A stretch of DNA of 8,108 nt from Lachnospiraceae bacterium OM04-12BH (GCA_003490145.1 QULQ01000029.1:1-8108); one strand, 5' to 3'; positions 1-5,987 are shown, counted from the stretch's first letter. A program made the numbers and translations. The notes: generated from the sequence alone by a model not told the origin.

Positions 1-735
1 CAAAGCTACATAGACTATGGCATGCCGGTTAGGTGCATGGGCTATGATGCTGCAGAGTATAGCAGACAGCTGAAGGAGAGAAAGCAGGAACGGAGGCTTC
101 TTGCAAGGCATAAGGAAGAATCAGAGGAAGAACTGAAAACCACCATAGATGAAAGACTTTCAGGGATCCTGAGATCAGACCGGCTGCATCCGGTTTATAC
201 GATCTGCCTCTACAGTGGGGAGGAACCATGGGACGGGCCAAGAAAGCTGTCGGATATGATGGAGTTTGATCCAGAGGAATCAGTTCGAGCATTGTTTAAG
301 GATTATCCACTGACATTATTTTGTATCAACGAGCAGGAAGGGTTTGAAGAGTTCCATTCCGGCTTAAAGCATCTGTTTTGTGCGATGAACTGCCGGAAGG
401 ATAAAGAGAGGATGTCAGAGCTGATGAAAAATGAAGCTTATTCTCATCTGAGTAAAGAAACCTGGGAAGCGATAGCAGTCATGACAGACAATGCAGCAAT
501 GCTTCAGAAGAAGGATAAGTATAAAACAGAAAACGGGGAAGAGGAGGAATACAACATGTGCCAGGCATTGGAAGAACTGATGGAGGATAACAGAAATGAA
601 GGCAATTTGGAAAAGACGAAAACTGTAGTTAAAAATATGCTGGATCGGGGATATGAAATAGAGGATATCTGCGCCATAGCAGGATGTGAGGCTCCGTTTG
701 TAGAAGAGGTGAGAAAGAACCTGCACCTGCAGTGA
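1..735 (+). CDS. Rpn-family PD-(D/E)XK nuclease / putative transposase, copy 1 (5' end outside window)
   Basis: The reading frame is open from base 1 and aligns with copy 2 from its residue 85, so the N-terminus and most of the nuclease core (including the aspartate and glutamate seen in copy 2) lie left of the window. The visible 244 residues hold the end of the core (QSYIDYGMPVRCMGYDAAEY), a basic helical stretch, a conserved block containing LFCAMNCRKDK, and a helical C-terminal tail (NMLDRGYEIEDICAIAGC). Proteins of this type are annotated as recombination-promoting nucleases; E. coli homologues cut DNA and are toxic. Base 1 matches copy 2 base 1242, with near identity except for a divergent patch at 271-372. 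Only one unit of the 12-bp repeat (592-603) is present. The tail is of the copy 3 type, not the copy 2 type. It ends at TGA 733-735, followed by a strong hairpin. The family assignment is firm; the cellular role is inferred. Confidence 0.8.
   Translation, partial: QSYIDYGMPVRCMGYDAAEYSRQLKERKQERRLLARHKEESEEELKTTIDERLSGILRSDRLHPVYTICLYSGEEPWDGPRKLSDMMEFDPEESVRALFKDYPLTLFCINEQEGFEEFHSGLKHLFCAMNCRKDKERMSELMKNEAYSHLSKETWEAIAVMTDNAAMLQKKDKYKTENGEEEEYNMCQALEELMEDNRNEGNLEKTKTVVKNMLDRGYEIEDICAIAGCEAPFVEEVRKNLHLQ
556..735 (+). CDS. Possible internal small C-terminal Rpn product (RpnS-like), copy 1
   Basis: Inside copy 1, GAGGAGG (541-547) stands 8 bases before an in-frame ATG (556), giving a 59-residue protein that begins MCQALEELME. 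It consists of a short acidic helix, one NEG repeat unit and the helical tail. In E. coli Rpn loci a small C-terminal protein made from an internal start is known to block the full-length nuclease. Here the start is inferred from the Shine-Dalgarno alone, but the same arrangement is kept in copies 2 and 3. Alternatively the purine-rich stretch may only reflect the GEEEEY codons. Confidence 0.45.
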   Translation: MCQALEELMEDNRNEGNLEKTKTVVKNMLDRGYEIEDICAIAGCEAPFVEEVRKNLHLQ

Positions 736-780
736 CCTGAGCTAAAGCTGGAATAACGGAAAAACATTTATTGCATAATG

Positions 781-830
781 AAAACTTCTATGCTACACTC
801 AAACCAAAGCATAGAAGTTTTCTTATTTTC
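781..830 (+). terminator. Rho-independent terminator after Rpn copy 1
   Basis: A perfect 14-bp stem (781-794 with 808-821) closes a 13-base loop. The arms begin AAAACTTC and end GAAGTTTT, followed by a T-rich run to 829. The A-rich left arm would let it work on both strands. It lies 45 bases after the copy 1 stop and separates copy 1 from copy 2, so copy 2 probably has its own promoter within 831-975. I could not place that promoter. Confidence 0.8.
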
Positions 831-989
831 GGACAAAGTCCTTTCTTAAGATCAGAAGCCTTCCTGCCGGGAAGCGCTCTGATATTCTAAAAGATCAGAA
901 AATCCATGCTTTTCAATCCAACATTAAATTGAACAGGCAGGGGATTTTCAAAACCCATAGAAAGCTCCTGCACGCAAAGGAGGAATTAT

Positions 990-2033
990 ATGGGGAAATA
1001 CGATAGGTGCATGAAAGCGTATCTGCAGGACAAAAGGCGGTTTGCGGATCTCTTCAATGGCAGCTGCTTTCAGGGAAAGCAGGTCATCCGGGCAGAGGAT
1101 CTGGAGGAGGCTTCGGAGAACTATGTGGCCGTGGAGGAAAAGCAGCCAGGAAAGCCACTGCAAAAAGGAACGGAGATCATCCGTGATGTGAAAATGAGGT
1201 ACCGTTCAGGGATGATCCTGCAGGTGCTGGCGGTAGAAAACCAAAGCTACATAGACTATGGCATGCCGGTGCGGTGCATGGGCTATGATGCCGCAGAGTA
1301 CAGCAGACAGCTGAAGGAGAGAAAGCAGGAACGGAGGCTTCTTGCAAGGCATAAGGAAGAACATAAGAAAGAGCTGAAAACCACCATAGATGAAAGACTT
1401 TCAGGGATCCTGAGATCAGACAGGCTGCATCCGGTTTATACGATCTGCCTCTACAGCGGTGAGGAACCATGGGACGGGCCAAGGAAGCTGTCGGATATGA
1501 TGGAGTTTGATCCTGAGGATGAGAATCTGAGAGTGTTATTTGAAGAATACCATTTGCATCTATTCTGCATTAATGAACAGAATGGGTTTGATACATTCCG
1601 TTCCGGTTTAAAGCAGCTGTTTTGTGCGATGAACTGCCGGAAGGATAAAGAGAAGATGTCAGAGCTGATAAAAAATGAGGCTTATGCTCATCTGAGCAAA
1701 GAAACCTGGGAAGCAATAGCAGTCATGACAGACAATGCAGCAATGCTTCAGAAGAAGGATAAGTATAAAACAGAAAATGGGGAAGAGGAGGAATACAATA
1801 TGTGCCAGGCATTGGAAGAACTGATGGAGGATAACAGAAATGAAGGAAGAAGGGAAGGAAGAAGGGAAGGAAGAAGAGAAGGGAGAAATGAAGGAAGAAA
1901 CGAAGGCAATTTAGAAAAGACGAAAATTGTAGTCCGTAATCTTCTGCGAATGGGATTTTCTGTAGGTGATATCTGTAAAGCTGCTGAATGTGCCCCTGCA
2001 CTAGTGAAAGAAATGCAGGATTTACCTGGTTGA
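990..2033 (+). CDS. Rpn-family PD-(D/E)XK nuclease / putative transposase, copy 2 (complete, 347 aa)
   Basis: This is a complete member of the Lachnospiraceae Rpn/putative transposase family. The start at 990 is set by AAAGGAGG at 976-983. Residues 1-50 are the family's N-terminal helical segment (FADLFNG, then VIRAEDLEE). Residues 64-97 carry the PD-(D/E)XK-like core: D66 in IIRDV, then E83-N84-Q85 in VENQS, that is E-x-Q rather than E-x-K. GYDAAEYSRQLK follows, and helical domains run to about residue 270. Residues 283-306 are six tetrapeptide repeats (RREG/RNEG). The tail at 307-347 (NLLRMGFSVGDICKAAEC) differs from that of copies 1 and 3. Such proteins act on DNA; E. coli members are toxic nucleases implicated in recombination and phage defence. 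An internal ribosome binding site precedes codon 271. No DDE transposase or terminal inverted repeats are seen, so self-mobility is not supported. Confidence 0.85.
   Translation: MGKYDRCMKAYLQDKRRFADLFNGSCFQGKQVIRAEDLEEASENYVAVEEKQPGKPLQKGTEIIRDVKMRYRSGMILQVLAVENQSYIDYGMPVRCMGYDAAEYSRQLKERKQERRLLARHKEEHKKELKTTIDERLSGILRSDRLHPVYTICLYSGEEPWDGPRKLSDMMEFDPEDENLRVLFEEYHLHLFCINEQNGFDTFRSGLKQLFCAMNCRKDKEKMSELIKNEAYAHLSKETWEAIAVMTDNAAMLQKKDKYKTENGEEEEYNMCQALEELMEDNRNEGRREGRREGRREGRNEGRNEGNLEKTKIVVRNLLRMGFSVGDICKAAECAPALVKEMQDLPG
1800..2033 (+). CDS. Possible internal small C-terminal Rpn product (RpnS-like), copy 2
   Basis: GAGGAGG (1785-1791) with an 8-base spacer precedes an in-frame ATG (1800) at codon 271 of copy 2. 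The product would be 77 residues: MCQALEELMEDN, the six-unit RREG/RNEG repeat, then the copy 2-specific tail ending MQDLPG. The tail has the alternating pattern of two or three short helices. By analogy with E. coli Rpn it could bind and silence the full-length nuclease. The sequence shows the start signal, but not that it is used. Confidence 0.5.
   Translation: MCQALEELMEDNRNEGRREGRREGRREGRNEGRNEGNLEKTKIVVRNLLRMGFSVGDICKAAECAPALVKEMQDLPG
1836..1907 (+). repeat. 12-bp in-frame tandem repeat (six units) in Rpn copy 2
   Basis: There are six units of AGA-(AGG/AGA/AAT/AAC)-GAA-(GGA/GGG/GGC), coding R-(R/N)-E-G. Copy 1 has one unit at the same place (592-603). Copy 3 has three clear units (2222-2257) plus a damaged one at 2213-2221. 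Because the unit is a multiple of three, gain or loss only changes the length of the charged linker between the conserved part and the tail. Confidence 0.9.
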
Positions 2034-2049
2034 TGCTGTTGTTTTGGAT

Positions 2050-2389
2050 TCATCTGAGCAAAGAAACCTGGGAAGCGATAGCAGTCATGACAGACAATGC
2101 AGCAATGCTTCAGAAGAAGGATAAGTATAAAACAGAAAACGGGGAAGAGGAGGAGTACAACATGTGTCAGGCATTGGAAGAATTGATGGAAGAGAGAGAA
2201 ATCATGGGAGAAAGAAGGGGCAGAAGAGAAGGCAGAAATGAAGGAAGAAACGAAGGCACTTTGGAAAAGACGAAAACCGTAATCAAAAATATGCTGGACC
2301 GGGGATATGAAATAGAAGATATCTGTGCCATAGCAGGATGTGAGGCTTCTTTTGCAGAAGAGGTGAAAAAGGAGCTGCTCCTGCAGTGA
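2050..2389 (+). pseudogene. 5'-truncated Rpn copy 3 (orphan C-terminal module)
   Basis: Homology to the Rpn copies begins abruptly at 2050 (HLSKETWEAIAV), 17 bases after the copy 2 stop, and runs to a shared CTGCAGTGA end. The entire nuclease core is missing. About 95 bases beginning at 2060 are identical to copy 1 from 455, and copy 2 differs at several of these bases, so this piece derives from a copy 1-like gene. The tail (NMLDRGYEIEDICAIAGC) is also of copy 1 type. The frame remains open throughout. Its 5' end has no ribosome binding site of its own, but the internal one at 2147-2153 is intact, so the piece could still make a small protein. It could be a simple deletion remnant or a retained spare module. 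Confidence 0.8.
2162..2389 (+). CDS. Free-standing RpnS-like small protein (75 aa) from copy 3
   Basis: GAGGAGG at 2147-2153 and an ATG 8 bases later define a 75-residue frame: MCQALEELMEER, a charged linker with three RREG/RNEG units, and the tail EEVKKELLLQ. Unlike in copies 1 and 2, nothing larger can be made here, so if expressed it would be a stand-alone relative of the putative antitoxin part. It could be read from the copy 2 transcript, since no terminator is seen between 2034 and 2161. Its tail matches copy 1 rather than copy 2. Confidence 0.5.
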   Translation: MCQALEELMEEREIMGERRGRREGRNEGRNEGTLEKTKTVIKNMLDRGYEIEDICAIAGCEASFAEEVKKELLLQ

Positions 2390-2580
2390 TATGTGCATCC
2401 AGTGAAGCTCCGTGTCAGAGCCTTTCCGGAAGTTCCATGGATCTGATTCGAATTCATTGCCTTTATGCCCCGCTTCCGGAGACGGTGCCGTTCCCTGCGA
2501 GTCATGGGAACGACATTTGCCATCTCCTGCAGGGCGGCTAAATTAACCTGGCAATCAATGGAATTCTTATCCGCTCTCAT
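2381..2580 (-). pseudogene. Broken small hypothetical gene
   Basis: On the - strand an ATG at 2578-2580 is preceded by GGGAGAG with 5 bases of spacing. The protein begins MRADKNSIDCQVNLAALQEM and continues TRRERHRLRKR. At about 2455-2465 the conserved-looking reading moves to another frame (KGNEFESDPWNFRKGSDTE), which suggests a one-base frameshift. The open frame then runs on into the complement of Rpn copy 3, which is not real coding. I recognise a general likeness to short Gram-positive proteins with a basic RRERxxLRK segment followed by SDPW, but cannot name a family. It begins directly behind the IS30 relic. Confidence 0.4.
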
Positions 2581-2596
2581 GGCTGCTCTCCCTGTG

Positions 2597-3425
2597 AAAA
2601 ATGGAGTGATTGAGTGTCACGTCCCTGGGAGGAGCTTTGTGACACCAAGGAAGCCACAGGATCTCCTGCCCATACAGAAAAGAAAACACATCATAAGGGC
2701 ATTTATTCCAATACTTTCCCGGCTGTAGGAGTTGATATGATCCATCCATGAGACAGATATCCTCCTGCGAATAGGAAGCACTCGGATCACTCACAATAAA
2801 AAATGCGGGTGCGCAGATTTCCCTGACGGTCGTATTCGACCGCTTTGGGACTTGAAAATTCAGTGCCGTTATTTGCAAGGCAGACTTTAAAAAGTGTGCA
2901 AAAACAATCCGGACGCAGTTCAAAGTAAAGCCGCTTGAAGATATCGATCACAGACTGGAAATCATTGTGATCACGGAGAAAAGCAAGCATGAGTTCTGCT
3001 TTTACAAAGTGAATAGCAAAGTGAACAGTAAGAAGAACCTCATTGCCCTAGTTTCTTCCACAGAATCCAGCTGGGTGATTGCAGGATCGGGATAATCCAG
3101 AAGATATCCCTTAAAGTCATCATAAGTGCGTCTGATCCGGGATTCTGAAAGGATATCACGGTATTCCCGGTGGGCAAAGCCAGCATGATATATCCGCTTT
3201 TCCAGACTATATGAAGGCCGTTTTCCGCAGCCGTTACAGATATAGGGCGGTTTCAGAAGAAGGGAGCGGGTTTCCTTTTCAAAATCCCTGCACAGGGAAT
3301 TGTACATGGAGCAGCGCCTGCACAAGGTATACTTTCTGGCGGCATGGCATTCTGTACAGATATGGGATTTCGAACCTTCTTTGAAATAATAGTGGGATCT
3401 TTTAAGAGCGCAGCGGCAATTGAGG
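2597..3425 (-). pseudogene. Decayed IS30-family transposase
   Basis: Pieces in several - strand frames line up in order with IS30-type transposases of Clostridia. About 3425-3370 is the helix-turn-helix end (IAAALLKDPTIISKKVR). 3340-3150 is the cysteine-rich segment (KPPYICNGCGK) through YRDILSESR. 3130-3050 holds RRTYDDF and LDSVE, with the first catalytic Asp at 3065-3067. 2990-2795 holds MLAFLRDHND to RTRIFYC. 2794-2597 holds SDPSASY to PPRDVTL. The N-terminus is missing. A segment after SESR is deleted, frames shift near 3350, 3050 and 2790, and the region with the third catalytic residue (usually AAEN) is gone. The second Asp of the usual ADNGTEF motif is Asn (ANNGTEF, codon 2871-2873). 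It cannot be active. Terminal inverted repeats were not found. Its right edge abuts the flagellin promoter region. Confidence 0.85.
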
Positions 3426-3461
3426 GAAAAATAAAAATATTTAAAAATTTCAAAAGACCTA

Positions 3462-3488
3462 TAAAGTATTTTGGGGTTTCACCGATAT
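3462..3488 (+). promoter_or_regulatory. Sigma-28 (FliA/SigD) flagellar promoter
   Basis: TAAA (3462-3465), exactly 15 bases, then ACCGATAT (3481-3488) match the TAAA-N15-GCCGATAT consensus of Gram-positive flagellar promoters at all but one position. Transcription would start near 3495, giving a leader of about 130 bases before the flagellin start. This places flagellin in the late class of flagellar genes, expressed after hook completion. Confidence 0.85.
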
Positions 3489-3553
3489 AAATAACAAGTA
3501 AAGCAAGATAATTGCTTACGAATCTTAACAGTGATGATTTTTGGTGGTGCGTA

Positions 3554-3617
3554 CGACTGTCAGAAGTCATTACAGTCAAAAATGAGTCGCAGGGAAGCGA
3601 CCTTAAATTCAAGGAGG
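3554..3617 (+). promoter_or_regulatory. Structured flagellin leader with CsrA-like binding sites
   Basis: Hairpin A pairs GACTGT (3555-3560) with ACAGTC (3572-3577). Hairpin B pairs GTCGC (3586-3590) with GCGAC (3597-3601) and exposes the loop AGGGAA. A second GGA-containing site is the Shine-Dalgarno AAGGAGG (3611-3617). CGACT (3554-3558) could instead pair with AGTCG (3585-3589), which would break both hairpins. In Bacillus hag, CsrA binds a GGA hairpin and the Shine-Dalgarno to block translation, and FliW relieves this. The layout here fits that scheme, but the site is inferred, not proven. Confidence 0.45.
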
Positions 3618-3625
3618 AATATACT

Positions 3626-5095
3626 ATGGTAGTACAACACAATTTAACAGCAATGAACTCTAACAGAATGTTAGGCGTAACCACAAAGACACAGGCTAAG
3701 TCAACTGAGAAGTTATCTTCCGGTTACAAGATCAACCGTGCAGCAGATGATGCAGCAGGTCTGTCTATCAGTGAGAAGATGAGAAAGCAGATCAGAGGTC
3801 TGACACAGGCTTCTTCCAACGCACAGGATGGTATCAGTGCAGTACAGACCGCTGAAGGCGCTCTGAATGAAGTTCAGGATATGCTACAGAGAATGAACGA
3901 ACTGGCAGTAAAGGCAGCTAATGGAACTAATTCCGAAGATGACAGAAGTTATATCCAGAATGAGATTGATCAGCTGACAACTGAGATTGATCGTGTCGCT
4001 GAAACAACTAAGTTTAATGAAACTTACCTGTTAAAAGGCGATCAGGATGCAGCTAAAGATTATACTTATAGTTATAAGATTGCAAATGCAAATGTTGCAA
4101 CAGCAACTATGAGCACAACAGCATCTGGAAAAGGTACTACAATAACAGATCTTACGTTTAAAGATACAGCTAGTGGAGATGCTCAGAATGAAGTGGCAAA
4201 ATTAATTCGTGACCAGGGATTGAGTGTTACATATAAGTCTGCAAAAGCTGCGTCTGGTGATGCATCTAAAGTCGATAATACGGCATCTGTTTCTTTGAAT
4301 GGAACTGATAAGTATAAGGTTGCGGCAGCCGCAGCTGGCAATAACAAATATGAAATTAAGGATAACGAAGGTACTGTTGTTGCATCATTTACTATAAATA
4401 ATACAAAATTGGCTGTAGATCAGACTGACAAACTTGAAGGAACAGAAACTTTTACTGCTAGTGAAGCAAAAGCCGGATTTGGTAATGGCGAAACCATGAA
4501 ATATTATGATAAAGATGGCAATGGAATTCCTGAGAATGCTTTACATGGTTATTTCACTGCAAGTACAGCAGCAAACGGTAATGTAACACCTGCAGCTAGA
4601 GCTGATGCCAAGTATGTATATGATGCATTAGGAAATAAACTTACTGCGGATGCGGGAATGGTAGATGCAAAGAGGGATTTGACAGGTGCATTGAATCTTA
4701 CTCTTCATGTTGGAGCAGATGCAACTTCTAATAACCAGATTACAGTAAGCTTGGATGCTATGTCTGCTAAGGGTTTAGGAGTAAATGGTGTAAGTGTAGC
4801 TGGTGCAGATGATACCAGTGCAAAGGGCGCTATCGAAACCATCAAGGAAGCAATTCAGAAGGTTTCCACACAGCGTTCCGCACTTGGTGCTGTCCAGAAC
4901 CGTCTGGAGCACACCATTAACAACCTTGACAACGTCGTAGAGAACACCACCAGCGCAGAAAGCCAGATCCGTGATACAGATATGGCTACTGAGATGGTTA
5001 AGTACTCCAACAACAACATTCTTGCGCAGGCAGGTCAGGCTATGCTGGCACAGTCTAATCAGGCTAATCAGGGTGTACTTTCCTTATTACAGTAA
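3626..5095 (+). CDS. fliC: Flagellin (flagellar filament protein), 489 aa
   Basis: This is the main subunit of the flagellar filament, exported through the flagellar type III system and polymerised outside the cell. The start at 3626 is fixed by AAGGAGG (3611-3617) and the typical N-terminus MVVQHNLTAMNSNR; the frame opens further upstream, but that part is leader. Residues 1-140 form the N-terminal D0/D1 domains (KLSSGYKINRAADDAAGLSI at 29-48, LQRMNELAVKAANGTN at 87-102). Residues about 141-357 are the variable outer domain, with a DxDGNG loop at 295-300. About 358-489 are the C-terminal D1/D0 (ending NQANQGVLSLLQ). No cysteine is seen, as is usual. The ends use highly biased codons, while the centre is richer in A/T-ending codons, consistent with a faster-evolving or exchanged central domain. 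It stands as a single-gene unit between a sigma-28 promoter and two terminators. Confidence 0.97.
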   Translation: MVVQHNLTAMNSNRMLGVTTKTQAKSTEKLSSGYKINRAADDAAGLSISEKMRKQIRGLTQASSNAQDGISAVQTAEGALNEVQDMLQRMNELAVKAANGTNSEDDRSYIQNEIDQLTTEIDRVAETTKFNETYLLKGDQDAAKDYTYSYKIANANVATATMSTTASGKGTTITDLTFKDTASGDAQNEVAKLIRDQGLSVTYKSAKAASGDASKVDNTASVSLNGTDKYKVAAAAAGNNKYEIKDNEGTVVASFTINNTKLAVDQTDKLEGTETFTASEAKAGFGNGETMKYYDKDGNGIPENALHGYFTASTAANGNVTPAARADAKYVYDALGNKLTADAGMVDAKRDLTGALNLTLHVGADATSNNQITVSLDAMSAKGLGVNGVSVAGADDTSAKGAIETIKEAIQKVSTQRSALGAVQNRLEHTINNLDNVVENTTSAESQIRDTDMATEMVKYSNNNILAQAGQAMLAQSNQANQGVLSLLQ

Positions 5096-5137
5096 TTTCT
5101 GTAAGAGTAAAATTGCAAAGACGAATTGTGAAGAAGA

Positions 5138-5168
5138 GGTCGGATTTTCCGGCCTTTTCTCTCTTTTT
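5138..5168 (+). terminator. Flagellin terminator
   Basis: GGTCGGA (5138-5144) pairs with TCCGGCC (5148-5154) through seven pairs, one of them G-U, over a 3-base loop. The T-rich run TTTTCTCTCTTTTT follows. It lies 42 bases after the flagellin stop. Confidence 0.85.
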
Positions 5169-5177
5169 AAGCGAAAG

Positions 5178-5204
5178 AAAAAGCAGGGTTACTCCCTGCT
5201 TTTT
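5178..5204. terminator. Bidirectional terminator shared by flagellin and the convergent Rpn relic
   Basis: AAAAAGCAGGG (5178-5188) and CCCTGCTTTTT (5194-5204) form a perfect 11-bp stem over the loop TTACT. The A and T runs on the two sides make it work in both directions. The - strand stop codon TAA of the Rpn relic (complement of 5189-5191) lies in the loop, so the last codons of that gene form one arm. The same hairpin recurs without change at 8021-8047. Confidence 0.85.
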
Positions 5205-5805
5205 GCTTCTAGTTCCTTTTTCAGAGCTGCTATCTGTTGCTTCAGTTCCGCAATTTCATCGTCTGACTGTATTTTCTCTGCCTTATAATGTTCAAACTTC
5301 TCCTGAATGCCCTTCATTCTATAGTAGTAATCTTCTCTGGTCTGGCACTGCAGACGGGTTTTCTCCTCCTGTGTCAGATGATAGACAGTCTCTGAAGCTT
5401 CTTTTAAATATTCATTGTTTCGAGAAAGTATACGCAGTTCCTCCCAGGTTCTGGCTTTGAAGAGGAAAGCTGGTCAAATTCCCGGCAGAGGCAGCTTAAG
5501 GAGCGCTCCGGTCAGTTATGTTCATTGATGACCTGTATTTCCAGATGGATCAGAGTATTCTGGTTCAGGTCTACCCGGATATCCAGAAAAAAGGTTTTGT
5601 CGTTAGTGGATTCGCCAAGTACGATAGGATTTGTGATCTCCACAGAAGTGATTTCCGATGGAGAAAGGTGGAGCAGGGAGGCAATGAGGCCAGTAAGTAC
5701 CTTGTTGTTCTACTGCAGGAGAGCACGGAACAGGTAATCGTTGGCCATAGGGATGGTGAGCTTGCCATGCTCCGGGAGCTGAATGTTGTTTTGATTGTTA
5801 GACAT
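5189..5805 (-). pseudogene. Rpn/PDDEXK-family nuclease of a second type, inactivated
   Basis: The start at 5803-5805 is preceded by AAGGAGG (complement of 5817-5823, 11-base spacing). The protein opens MSNNQNNIQLPEHGKLTIPM, then ANDYLFRALLQ, the usual start of Rpn nucleases. Codon 5710-5712 is TAG where a residue is expected. Coding continues with NKVLTGLIASLLHLSPSE, FFLDIRVDLNQ and LIHLEIQV, so the core Asp and an E-x-Q are present. At 5512-5514 a TGA replaces what is probably Trp before PERSL. After FDQL (about 5465) roughly a hundred residues are lost and the frame changes. The C-terminal part then reads TWEELRILSRNNEYLKEAS, a coiled coil (DDEIAELKQQIAALKKELE), and ends AKSRE. Related full-length genes have about 300 codons. 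It is unlike copies 1-3 apart from the general fold. Two stops plus an out-of-frame deletion make it a clear pseudogene. Confidence 0.85.
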
Positions 5806-5854
5806 GAAAATAAGATCCTCCTTAGAATGGTGTGAAAAATAGTGAGTGAAAATA

Positions 5855-5936
5855 TCCGGTGAAAGACCGGAAGGATGTTCCGCTTGGAACATGAGTAAAA
5901 TTAAATAATATAAAATGAGAAAGCCGGACGGCTTTC
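5855..5936. other. Cluster of three perfect hairpins upstream of the Rpn relic
   Basis: Three inverted repeats follow one another: TCCGGT/ACCGGA (5855-5871, 5-base loop), ATGTTCC/GGAACAT (5875-5892, 4-base loop) and GAAAGCC/GGCTTTC (5919-5936, 4-base loop). On the - strand the third is followed by a T-rich stretch and resembles a terminator for transcripts coming from the right. The other two would lie in the leader of the Rpn relic. They could be an attenuator, remains of mobile element ends, or chance. Confidence 0.5.
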
Positions 5937-5987
5937 AAAAATAAATGGAAACGCGGAAAAAATAGAAAAACGGTTCTTCTGTGTTGA

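Noticed and set aside
912..933. Inverted repeat TTCAAT/ATTGAA upstream of Rpn copy 2 as an operator or promoter
   Set aside because: Only 6 bp in A/T-rich DNA, and no matching -35/-10 pair could be placed; expected by chance.
1836..1907. CRISPR-like array
   Set aside because: The units are contiguous 12-mers without spacers and code in frame; it is a coding tandem repeat.
1..2389. Composite transposon or tandem insertion sequence formed by the three Rpn copies
   Set aside because: No terminal inverted repeats, target duplications or DDE transposase accompany them; the copies differ in tails and internal patches, which fits duplicated genes better.
1748..2398. Long - strand frame (216 codons) rich in Phe, Leu, Pro and Ser, looking like a membrane protein
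   Set aside because: It is the complement of the purine-rich Rpn copies 2 and 3; the FLPS-type repeats mirror the RREG repeat. It has no ribosome binding site and no family likeness.
2465..2728. + strand frame of 87 codons between Rpn copy 3 and the IS30 relic
   Set aside because: It mirrors the start of the small - strand gene and the C-terminal IS30 relic and has no ribosome binding site.
3512..3625. Upstream extension of the flagellin frame (38 more codons)
   Set aside because: The strong Shine-Dalgarno at 3611-3617 and the family's MVVQHN start fix the start at 3626; the extension is transcribed leader.
5113..5460. + strand frames running from the flagellin terminator into the Rpn relic
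   Set aside because: They cross two terminator hairpins and mirror the coiled-coil end of the - strand relic.
5518..5835. + strand frame of 105 codons and overlapping frames
   Set aside because: It lies antisense to the Rpn relic, whose - strand translation shows clear family motifs; the + strand frame has no likeness or start signal.
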